Assembly (NCBI GenBank): GCA_030618925.1
Contig: JAUXCK010000131.1
Span: 1 to 7,380 of the forward strand
Length of the DNA stretch: 7,380 nt
DNA from: Desulfobacteraceae bacterium
GTDB lineage: Bacteria; Desulfobacterota; Desulfobacteria; Desulfobacterales; SURF-7
Direction: 5' to 3'
This document shows positions 1 to 5,544 of the stretch, piece after piece (the stretch's first letter is position 1; each line of letters begins with the position of its first letter). A program made the translations under genes and the position numbers. The notes beneath the pieces are model-generated. The model was given only the letters and a program-made list of their open reading frames with translations, was not told where the DNA came from and searched no databases.

Positions 1-372
1 CCGTATGAGGGCCGTCACATGGTCCCTGATGTCCAAATCAGCACTGTTTTCAACGTCATTGATCATTTCCCGCAACGTGTCAAACGCCTTGAGAAGTGTG
101 CTGGTGGTTTCCTGGGTGGGAACAATTTCCCGGTTGCGTATCATGCCGAGAACACCTTCAAGCTTATGAGACAATTCCTTGATATTGGAAAGCCCCATGA
201 AACCCGCCCCCCCCTTGATGGAGTGCGCAGCCCGGAACACATTGTTGATCCGTTCCTCATCAATATCAGCCCCAACCGCTTCAATCTCCAGCAGATCATT
301 TTCAATGGTGGCAAGGTTGTCCCGGGATTCCTCAATATACAATCGCAAAGTTTCATCATCTTCAAAAAGCAT
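1..372 (-). CDS. cheA: CheA-like chemotaxis histidine kinase, N-terminal Hpt domain (partial, runs off left edge)
   Basis: This is the first 124 codons of a minus-strand gene that continues beyond base 1 with no stop. The visible part is an Hpt (histidine phosphotransfer, P1) domain. The motif AAHSIKGGAGFMGL puts the phosphorylated histidine at His50, close to its position (His48) in E. coli CheA. It is followed by KELSHKLEGVLGMIR, a typical CheA P1 helix. In the family, the kinase core phosphorylates this histidine and passes the phosphate to CheY or CheB; it acts in the cytoplasm, usually at chemoreceptor arrays. The ATG at 370-372 is supported by AGGAGG six bases upstream and by an N-terminus (MLFEDDETLRLYIEES) like that of other CheA proteins. 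The dimerisation, ATPase and CheW-like domains are outside the window, so a hybrid kinase or separate Hpt protein is not excluded. The upstream neighbour is etfA, separated by a terminator, so this is probably a separate transcription unit. Confidence 0.85.
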   Translation of the reverse strand, partial: MLFEDDETLRLYIEESRDNLATIENDLLEIEAVGADIDEERINNVFRAAHSIKGGAGFMGLSNIKELSHKLEGVLGMIRNREIVPTQETTSTLLKAFDTLREMINDVENSADLDIRDHVTALIR

Positions 373-378
373 TGCCGT

Positions 379-384
379 CCTCCT
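379..384 (-). promoter_or_regulatory. Ribosome binding site of the cheA-like gene
   Basis: On the minus strand AGGAGG lies six bases before the ATG at 370-372. It is a full Shine-Dalgarno match at good spacing and fixes the start of the partial kinase gene. Confidence 0.75.
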
Positions 385-533
385 GGCTGATCCCCTGTGA
401 AACACTAACTGGTTTGATTTATTGCTGAATTAAGATTATTGAATTGCCCTTCAGAAAAGTGAAAAAAGGCTGTGCCATGTTTAAAAACCGGCTATTATTT
501 TAATGGAAAATTCGAGAAAATCGGGGTGTCTTC

Positions 534-606
534 CACTCGCAAGAGTGAAATGGTCGATACCATCAGCGATAAAATACGTATTGGGGTGCAAATAATAACT
601 TATTAT
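534..606. repeat. Cluster of three short palindromes in the spacer upstream of cheA
   Basis: The 287-bp AT-rich spacer between the cheA start and the etfA stop has no convincing gene. It holds three perfect inverted repeats in a row: CACTC-GCAA-GAGTG at 534-547, ATGGT-CGAT-ACCAT at 550-563, and ATAATAA-C-TTATTAT at 592-606. None is followed by a T-tract on either strand, so they look more like protein-binding dyads or small hairpins than terminators. The second shares its ATGGTC...ACCAT half-sites with the palindrome in front of the acyl-CoA dehydrogenase operon at 4230-4244. I could not place a confident cheA promoter here. The dyads are read directly; any operator role is inference. Confidence 0.45.
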
Positions 607-627
607 AACAGTTTCACATATTTTTGC

Positions 628-662
628 AAGAAAAAGAGCCGTTTATGGATAAAAACGGGCTA
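628..662 (-). terminator. Intrinsic terminator of the acyl-CoA dehydrogenase / ETF operon
   Basis: Reading the minus strand, the arms AGCCCGTTT and AAACGGCT form an imperfect stem closed by a short AT-rich loop (637-662), followed by CTTTTTCTT (628-636). The stem starts inside the etfA stop codon, so transcription should end immediately after the gene. This separates the ETF operon from the cheA-like gene on the same strand. Confidence 0.65.
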
Positions 663-2282
663 GGGCGTGTAAAGCACCACCAGACAACGGGTCGTTTCAA
701 TTGCGGTGCTTTTGAGCATGTGGGGAGTTTCGGAATTGAAACGCATGGATTCCCCTGATTTGAGATGGTGCGGTTTATTTTCCAGTGTCAGCTGGAGGGT
801 TCCCTCAATCACGAAGACAAACTCCTCGCCCTCATGTTTGTAAGCCACGGGCTTATGAACCTGTCTGGGTTCGATGGTGATTAAAAACGCTCGCAGATGT
901 TCATTTTCAGCCCCTGGCGTCAGGGTCTGATAAAAATAATTATCCGTCCGTTTGATGAACTCCCTTGCCCGCCTGTCCTTCATGGCCTCTTTTTCACCTG
1001 TGTGAAGAAATGTTCCGGGGTCCACATTAAACGCCCGCGCCAGCCTCAGGAGGAAGCTCACAGAAGGAACGACCTCATCCTGTTCTACTTTTTCGATAAA
1101 CTCGGGGGATTGACCGGTCTTATCCGCCAGCACCTCGAGTGACCAGCCGCTTGCCTCACGCAGTTTTTGCATTTTTTGGGCAAACCTGCCGGTTTCACCT
1201 GAATCTTCGCCCATGGCCAGATCATCGGCAAGATCCCGCATCACAACCCGCTTCACCTTCTCGATGAATATGGGGAGAAAAGATTTAATGTCATCAACAA
1301 TACCGATATCCGCCATCTGGAATATGGGTGCATTCTCATCACGGTTAATTGCGACGATGGTTTCAGCCTCGACGATACCGGCAGTATACTGCACGGCACC
1401 GGAAGTGCCGATAGTAAAAAAAAGCCGGGGGCTCACCGTCTTTCCCGTCTGGCCGATGAGGCGGTCTTCATCAACCCAGTGCTGCAGAACCGGAGGGCGT
1501 GTGGCGCCCACCTCTGCCCCGAGGATCGCCGCCAGTTCACGGATGCGGCCGAACCCCTCTATGCTGCCGAGCCCGGCCCCGCCGGCAACCACGATCTCTG
1601 CGTCTTCCAGTTTTCGATGTTCGGCAGGTTCAGGGGAACTGGATAAAATTCTAATATTTTCATACTTGCCGGGGTTTTCCACCTGGATATAGTCGACCTC
1701 ACCCGGCTCACCCGCTATTTTTTCAGCCTTGAATGCATGGGGCTGGACAGTGGCAAATCCTGTTGTCGAATGATCTGCAAAGGCCAGTTCAGCCATAATT
1801 TCACCGCCCCACGATGGGCAGAAAGCAGAAATTCTGCCGTCTGCCGAAGAAAGCTCGACACAATCGGCAATAAGGCCGGCGTTACAATACCGTGCGCACA
1901 TTGCCGCAAGTTCCCTGGTGAAGTCAGTCAGCGGGAACAGCACGATACCCGGTGAATAACGCTTCACGGTATCGGAAATCAGTGGCGCGTATACATCTGT
2001 TCTGGGCCCCGCAAGATCCGGGTGGTCATGGACATAGACCCTGTCGGCCCCATATAAGGTGGCTTCCTTAACTGCCTGATCAAGCGGTACATCAGCCAAA
2101 TCACCCGGGACCCCTTTGGAGCGGCTTTTTTTTGAAGCGCCTGCTAAAATCACCCCGGTTTTCCCGGAGAGGGAACCGGCAAGTTTACGGGCACCGGCAA
2201 GCACGTTGAGACTGTATTCGAAAAACCGTCTGTTCCTGACATCACAAAAAACCCATATGTCAGCCGCCCCTGGTTTGCTCAT
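660..2282 (-). CDS. etfA: Electron transfer flavoprotein alpha subunit fused to an XRE helix-turn-helix and cupin domain
   Basis: Residues 1-345 are a complete EtfA, which with EtfB carries electrons from acyl-CoA dehydrogenases through FAD. After the N-terminal alpha/beta domain (about 1-220) comes the FAD-binding domain (about 228-335), with LGAEVGATRPP, GQTGKTVSP, IGTSGAVQYTAG, VAINRDENAPIF and ADIGIVDD. Most EtfA proteins have His after the Gln of the SGAxQH stretch; here it is Tyr299. A hydrophilic linker (about 346-366) leads to an XRE-type HTH (367-424, including SLEVLADKTGQSPEFIEKVEQ), then a cupin_2 domain (about 464-540) with KHEGEEFVFVIEG and SGESMRFNSETPH. His483 and His521 are the clear cupin histidines; the usual HxH pair is incomplete. 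Standard EtfA is about 310-340 residues, so about 195 are extra. HTH plus cupin is normally a free-standing transcription factor, so regulation by this fusion is plausible but unproven. The ATG overlaps the etfB stop (ATGA, 2279-2282), indicating translational coupling. The frame is open throughout, with no sign of a frameshift. Confidence 0.93.
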   Translation of the reverse strand: MSKPGAADIWVFCDVRNRRFFEYSLNVLAGARKLAGSLSGKTGVILAGASKKSRSKGVPGDLADVPLDQAVKEATLYGADRVYVHDHPDLAGPRTDVYAPLISDTVKRYSPGIVLFPLTDFTRELAAMCARYCNAGLIADCVELSSADGRISAFCPSWGGEIMAELAFADHSTTGFATVQPHAFKAEKIAGEPGEVDYIQVENPGKYENIRILSSSPEPAEHRKLEDAEIVVAGGAGLGSIEGFGRIRELAAILGAEVGATRPPVLQHWVDEDRLIGQTGKTVSPRLFFTIGTSGAVQYTAGIVEAETIVAINRDENAPIFQMADIGIVDDIKSFLPIFIEKVKRVVMRDLADDLAMGEDSGETGRFAQKMQKLREASGWSLEVLADKTGQSPEFIEKVEQDEVVPSVSFLLRLARAFNVDPGTFLHTGEKEAMKDRRAREFIKRTDNYFYQTLTPGAENEHLRAFLITIEPRQVHKPVAYKHEGEEFVFVIEGTLQLTLENKPHHLKSGESMRFNSETPHMLKSTAIETTRCLVVLYTP

Positions 2283-3055
2283 GATATGCCCCCGGAGTCC
2301 ATAAGGATTTTAAGCAGTTTGTCAGCCCGGCCTTCGGAAGAACCTGTCAGGATTCGGCACTTTCTCTCCCTGGAAATTGGGGTCATTGAAAGAAGCCGGG
2401 TAGGAGATCCAGGTTCACCTGCGGATTCAGGTGAAAGGGACAGCTCCTTCAGGCCCCATTTTTCTATAGTGCCCTCTTCAAATGCTGTTTGGATGCCGGA
2501 AAGGGGTGGATCCCCGGGAGGATATGATGTCTGATGAACCGTTATGACGGCAGGCAGGGACACCTGAACCTTCTCCAGGACCCCGTCCATTTTTCGTTCC
2601 GCTATCAACCCTGACTCCCCCAACGCCATGGACAGCACCTGTGATGCCAGAGGCACCCCCAGTTGAACTGCGGTCTGTGGGCCCACGTGCCCGGTATCGC
2701 TGTCAGACGTCCGTGTGCCGAAGAAGACAAGGTCAAAGGGCTTAAGCGTTTTAATGGCCGCACCAAGGACTGTCGATGTTGCCAGCGTATCGGACCCGGC
2801 CAGAGCGGGATCACAAATCAGGATGCTCCTGTCGGCGCCGAGGGCGATTGCTTCGTAAAGGGCGGATGTCCCGGATTCCGGCCCCATGGAAAGGACCGTG
2901 ACCGAACCGCCGTATCGTCCTCTCAGCCAAAGAGCCGCCTCGAGGGTGGGACGATCAAACGGGTTCAATTCGCATGATTCGGCCGTACGGATGGTGCGGC
3001 CTTTCGGCACCCTGAGAAGAACAGATTTAATACAAACAATGATATGAAGATTCAT
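2279..3055 (-). CDS. etfB: Electron transfer flavoprotein beta subunit
   Basis: At 258 residues this is a normal-length EtfB, partner of the downstream EtfA in a soluble heterodimer that accepts electrons from acyl-CoA dehydrogenase. Family features in order are the start MNLHIIVCIKSV, NPFDRPTLEAAL (31-42), ALYEAIALGADR (65-76), and the nucleotide-binding loop GTRTSDSDTGHVGPQTA (113-129), followed by LPAVITVHQ (168-175). The DTxxVGP pattern is like that of the DGDTAQVGP loop of ETFs using AMP or FAD at this site, including bifurcating types, but I cannot assign bifurcation from it alone. The ATG at 3053-3055 overlaps the stop of the acyl-CoA dehydrogenase gene by four bases, and its own stop overlaps the etfA start by four bases. 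No strong Shine-Dalgarno precedes it, which fits translational coupling. Confidence 0.93.
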   Translation of the reverse strand: MNLHIIVCIKSVLLRVPKGRTIRTAESCELNPFDRPTLEAALWLRGRYGGSVTVLSMGPESGTSALYEAIALGADRSILICDPALAGSDTLATSTVLGAAIKTLKPFDLVFFGTRTSDSDTGHVGPQTAVQLGVPLASQVLSMALGESGLIAERKMDGVLEKVQVSLPAVITVHQTSYPPGDPPLSGIQTAFEEGTIEKWGLKELSLSPESAGEPGSPTRLLSMTPISRERKCRILTGSSEGRADKLLKILMDSGGIS

Positions 3056-4194
3056 TCGGCTAAAACACCCCTTGCGATAACCATTCGATGCACTTCAGAG
3101 GTCCCCTCGTAAATCCGGGTCACCCTGGCGTCCCGATAGTACCGCTCCACCGGATAGGATTTGGAATAGCCGTACCCGCCGTGAACCTGAACAGCCATGT
3201 CGGTCACCCTGCTGGACATTTCCGAGGCATACAGCTTCGCCATGGCGGCGGCCTGCGTAAACGAATTTCCCCGGTCCTTTTGAACCGCTGCGCGGTAGAT
3301 CAGCAGTCGTGCCGCATCGATCTGTGTCGCCATGTCGGCGATCATCATCTGGATGGCCTGATGTTTTGCAATGGGCACCCCGAACTGACGGCGCTGTTTG
3401 GCATACTTTACAGTTTCCTCAAGCGCAGCCAGCGCGATGCCTGAGGCTTGTGCCGCGATGCCTATCCGGCCGGTATCAAGCGCTGAAAGCCCGATAACAA
3501 GCCCCCGGCCCTCTCCCCCCAACAAATTTTCAACAGGCACCCGGCAGTCCTGCAGGCGGATGGAACTGACCGGATTCGAACGCATACCGGAAAGGTCTTC
3601 GGCCTCGCCCACCGTAAACCCCTTTGTCCCCCTCTCAACCACGACGACACTTATTCCTCTGCGGCCCGCATCAGGATCAGTCCGCACAAACATCAGGCAT
3701 GTATCCGCGATTGCGCCATTTGTGACAAAAACCTTATTTGCATTTATAATATATTCATCGCCATCCCGTATGGCTGTGGATTCGATGGCGGACGCATCTG
3801 AGCCCGCGTTTGGCTCTGTTAGACAAAAGGCGCCTATTTTTTCGCCTCGGGCAAGCGAAGGAATCCACTTCTTTTTCTGGGCTTCAGACCCGAATGCCAT
3901 AATTGGAAAAACGGCCACGCTGTTGTGAACACTGACACACAGCCCGAGCCCCGCACAGGCTCTCGATATTTCCTCAATGACCGTGATGTAGGAGACAGTA
4001 TCCATCCCTGCGCCTCCCAGTTCAGCGGGAACCTGAATGCCGAAATAACCAAGTCGGGCCATCTTTTCCTGTACTTCCCAGGGAAAACGCGCCTCCTTGT
4101 CGATATTCCCGGCAATGGGGATGATTTCACGATGACAGAACGCCCTGACCGTCCTTTGCAATACGTGGTGTTTTTCCTGTAAAAAGGTATCCAT
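3052..4194 (-). CDS. Acyl-CoA dehydrogenase (short/medium-chain type, substrate unknown)
   Basis: A full-length 380-residue acyl-CoA dehydrogenase, an FAD enzyme that makes the 2,3-double bond of an acyl-CoA and hands two electrons to ETF. Both classic family signatures are present: GAFCLTEPNAGSDASA (121-136) and QVHGGYGYSKSYPVERYYRDAR (336-357, given here as key landmarks). The catalytic base is expected at Glu363 in RIYEGTSEV, the position used by butyryl-CoA-type enzymes. RRQFGVPIAKHQAIQ (268-282) is the usual FAD/CoA-side helix region. The loop GMRSNPVSS (203-211) differs from the common GIRGSxT form. The substrate cannot be read from sequence; a CoA ester of a short fatty, dicarboxylic or alicyclic acid would all fit. 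The ATG at 4192-4194 is fixed by an in-frame TAA two codons upstream, although no good ribosome binding site is visible. It is the first gene of the operon with etfB and etfA. Confidence 0.93.
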   Translation of the reverse strand: MDTFLQEKHHVLQRTVRAFCHREIIPIAGNIDKEARFPWEVQEKMARLGYFGIQVPAELGGAGMDTVSYITVIEEISRACAGLGLCVSVHNSVAVFPIMAFGSEAQKKKWIPSLARGEKIGAFCLTEPNAGSDASAIESTAIRDGDEYIINANKVFVTNGAIADTCLMFVRTDPDAGRRGISVVVVERGTKGFTVGEAEDLSGMRSNPVSSIRLQDCRVPVENLLGGEGRGLVIGLSALDTGRIGIAAQASGIALAALEETVKYAKQRRQFGVPIAKHQAIQMMIADMATQIDAARLLIYRAAVQKDRGNSFTQAAAMAKLYASEMSSRVTDMAVQVHGGYGYSKSYPVERYYRDARVTRIYEGTSEVHRMVIARGVLAE

Positions 4195-4229
4195 CGATTA
4201 TCTGCTATTCCCACATGCAGGCCACAGGA

Positions 4230-4244
4230 ATGGTCAATGACCAT
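4230..4244. promoter_or_regulatory. Perfect 15-bp palindrome upstream of the acyl-CoA dehydrogenase operon (candidate operator)
   Basis: ATGGTCA-A-TGACCAT is a perfect inverted repeat with 7-bp arms and a one-base centre. It lies 35 bases before the dehydrogenase ATG, in a 79-bp gap. CCAT-ACA-ATGG overlaps its right end (4241-4251). It has no T-tract and is therefore not a terminator. The TGGT...ACCA half-sites resemble those bound by FadR-type GntR repressors. The XRE/cupin part of EtfA is another candidate binder. The dyad is certain; its function is inference. Confidence 0.5.
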
Positions 4245-4273
4245 ACAATGGACTGTTTCCGCTATGTTGAAGT

Positions 4274-5113
4274 TTAGGGCAGCTCATTAAGCCAGAACCC
4301 ATTCCCGAACCACCGTTCCCCCAGTACTGTCATTTTCCCGCTGCCATTAAATTGAATGAAAAAATTTTCCACCCAGTTTACCAAAAGCGGATCCCCTGCA
4401 GGCAACGCCACACCGATGGGTTCATATGTGAGAGGCGTCACCAGAGCAAACAGATTTTGTTCGGGGTAGCGCAGGACAGATACAATGCAAACGGGATGAT
4501 CAGCAATCACAGCATCCACTTTATCCTGAAATAAAAATTCAACGGCCTCATCATAATCTTTGGCTGTTACACGTGTTGCCTGGGGAATGGCATTTTTTAC
4601 AAAACTCTCGCTGGTGGAGCCTTCCAGCACGGCCAGGATAGGGGCGCGACGGTCGATCTCCGCTGTGTCGGCAGCAGTGGCAAGGGTCTCCATTTTGGTG
4701 AGCAGCCCTTTACCGGAAATATAATAGGGGCCGACAAAGGCCACTTTTAAATTGCGCCCTGGGGTCATGGTCATACTGGACAGCACCATATCAACTTTCC
4801 CGGCTTCCAGCGCATCCAGCAATTCTGAAAACGGCATTGTTTCAAGCCTGAGCTTTACCCCCATGGCCTTGGCCATATGTTCAGCCAGATCCGGCTCAAA
4901 TCCAATAACCTTTCCCTCCCGGGTTGTCATGTTAAACGGCGGCATACTGCCCGCAGTGCCGACAACCAGCTCTTTGTTTTCCTGAATCCTGTCTAGAACA
5001 GGGGCGGCTGCCGCTTTGGGGGTCCCCGCCATTTCGGTACATGCTGTAAGTCCCAGGACCATAAGACTCAGGGCCATTAAACCCAGGGCCGTCAATCTGG
5101 TTATTTTTTTCAT
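4274..5113 (-). CDS. Solute-binding lipoprotein, amino-acid type (SBP_bac_3 family)
   Basis: This 279-residue protein is a periplasmic, lipid-anchored binding protein of the polar amino acid ABC-transporter family. It begins with a lipoprotein signal: KK, a hydrophobic stretch, then the lipobox LTAC with the lipidated cysteine at Cys25. Position +2 is Thr rather than Asp, so in a Gram-negative cell sorting to the outer membrane would be expected. Family motifs are VGTAGSMPPFNM (51-62), GFEPDLAEHMAKAMG (71-85), SSMTMTPGRNLKVAFVGPYY (112-131), where Arg120 is the expected carboxylate-binding arginine, EGSTSES (164-170), DAVIADHP (200-207), and a C-terminal WFGNGFW. AGGGGAG lies five bases before the ATG. 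No permease or ATPase gene is adjacent, so it may serve a distant transporter or a sensory partner. No terminator is seen after it, so it may be co-transcribed with the acyl-CoA dehydrogenase operon 79 bases downstream. Confidence 0.9.
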   Translation of the reverse strand: MKKITRLTALGLMALSLMVLGLTACTEMAGTPKAAAAPVLDRIQENKELVVGTAGSMPPFNMTTREGKVIGFEPDLAEHMAKAMGVKLRLETMPFSELLDALEAGKVDMVLSSMTMTPGRNLKVAFVGPYYISGKGLLTKMETLATAADTAEIDRRAPILAVLEGSTSESFVKNAIPQATRVTAKDYDEAVEFLFQDKVDAVIADHPVCIVSVLRYPEQNLFALVTPLTYEPIGVALPAGDPLLVNWVENFFIQFNGSGKMTVLGERWFGNGFWLNELP

Positions 5114-5213
5114 TTTGTCTCCCCTTTTTGAGATAAATCGTTAATATGACCCGGCCGTTTTTACCGGCTGCAGGGTTTCCTCCTTTTGCCGTGCCGGGGT
5201 GTTCCCTTATGAC
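5114..5213 (-). other. Structured 5' leader (about 100 nt) of the solute-binding protein gene
   Basis: Between the expected start of transcription (about 5211-5214) and the gene lies a GC-rich leader. On the minus strand it contains an AAGGAGG Shine-Dalgarno match at 5179-5185 with no ATG, GTG or TTG start at usable distance. It also contains GCCG-GTAAAAA-CGGC (5154-5168), a small hairpin, and CCGGC at 5193-5197 that could instead pair with GCCGG at 5164-5168. Pairing of the same GCCGG block with either side would be mutually exclusive. I do not recognise a known riboswitch. The elements are visible; a regulatory role is inference. Confidence 0.35.
5119..5125 (-). promoter_or_regulatory. Ribosome binding site of the solute-binding protein gene
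   Basis: AGGGGAG on the minus strand is five bases upstream of the ATG at 5111-5113 and supports that start, which also gives a well-formed lipoprotein signal peptide. Confidence 0.7.
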
Positions 5214-5219
5214 CGCTGG

Positions 5220-5248
5220 AGTATAGGTGAACAGACGCTATGTGTCAA
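5220..5248 (-). promoter_or_regulatory. Sigma70-type promoter for the solute-binding protein gene
   Basis: On the minus strand TTGACA (5243-5248) and TATACT (5220-5225) are separated by exactly 17 bases. The -35 is a perfect match and the -10 has five of six consensus bases. Transcription would start near 5211-5214 and read the solute-binding protein gene, probably continuing into the acyl-CoA dehydrogenase operon. Confidence 0.8.
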
Positions 5249-5531
5249 TGCAAGTGATTCCAAACACATCATTTTTTTAATTTGACCGGTTTTAAACCCC
5301 ACGCGTCGCGCCCCCCCGGCAGGCGCAGCAGGCCCCTTTGCACGGCCAAAAAAGTTTCCCCTATTTATTGCGTAATCGTCAAAGTTGCGATAAAGCATGA
5401 AAAGGATTCGCTGCTGCCATGGATAGCGCCCTTTCCCCGGCTGCAAGGGAAGCTTGGTCGCGGGGATGTAAATGCCCCGGGAGATGATATGAGGACACCC
5501 CTGACCCTGACATCTATCAAACAAATAAAAC
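5249..5531. other. Non-coding part of the divergent control region, with C-rich block and small dyads
   Basis: No convincing gene is seen here. The stretch contains a T7 run (5272-5278), the dyad GGTTT-T-AAACC (5288-5298), and a C7 run inside a very GC-rich block (about 5297-5345). It also has CCCTT...AAGGG arms near 5430-5450 and a CGGGG-N9-CCCCG hairpin (5461-5479). The plus-strand promoter for the crotonase gene must lie here or upstream. The best candidate I can find, TTGCGT-N17-TAAAGC at 5368-5396, is weak. Short reading frames on both strands translate to low-complexity Pro/Arg/Gly-rich peptides without ribosome binding sites and are left out. Confidence 0.4.
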
Positions 5532-5536
5532 AAGGA
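5532..5536 (+). promoter_or_regulatory. Ribosome binding site of the crotonase gene
   Basis: AAGGA is eight bases before the ATG at 5545, a usable spacing. It supports this start over any in-frame upstream codon. Confidence 0.6.
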
Positions 5537-5544
5537 AAAAAGAG

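Noticed and set aside
461..477. Possible sigma54 promoter (TGGCAC) upstream of cheA on the minus strand
   Set aside because: The -24 half TGGCAC is good, but the -12 half reads TTTT where TTGC is needed; the essential GC is absent.
581..609. Plus-strand promoter-like TTGGGG-N17-TATAAC, antisense to the end of etfA
   Set aside because: The -10 is good, but the -35 matches only three bases, and it lies in an AT-rich palindrome where such matches arise by chance; nothing on the plus strand needs it.
472..663. A 63-codon plus-strand frame in the cheA-etfA spacer
   Set aside because: It starts at GTG without a properly spaced ribosome binding site, runs through the minus-strand terminator and several palindromes, and shows no recognisable motif.
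5150..5200. c-di-GMP (GEMM) or cobalamin riboswitch in the solute-binding protein leader
   Set aside because: A GGCACGGCAAA-like stretch and a GCAGCCGG stretch are present, but the other conserved core elements of either class are missing.
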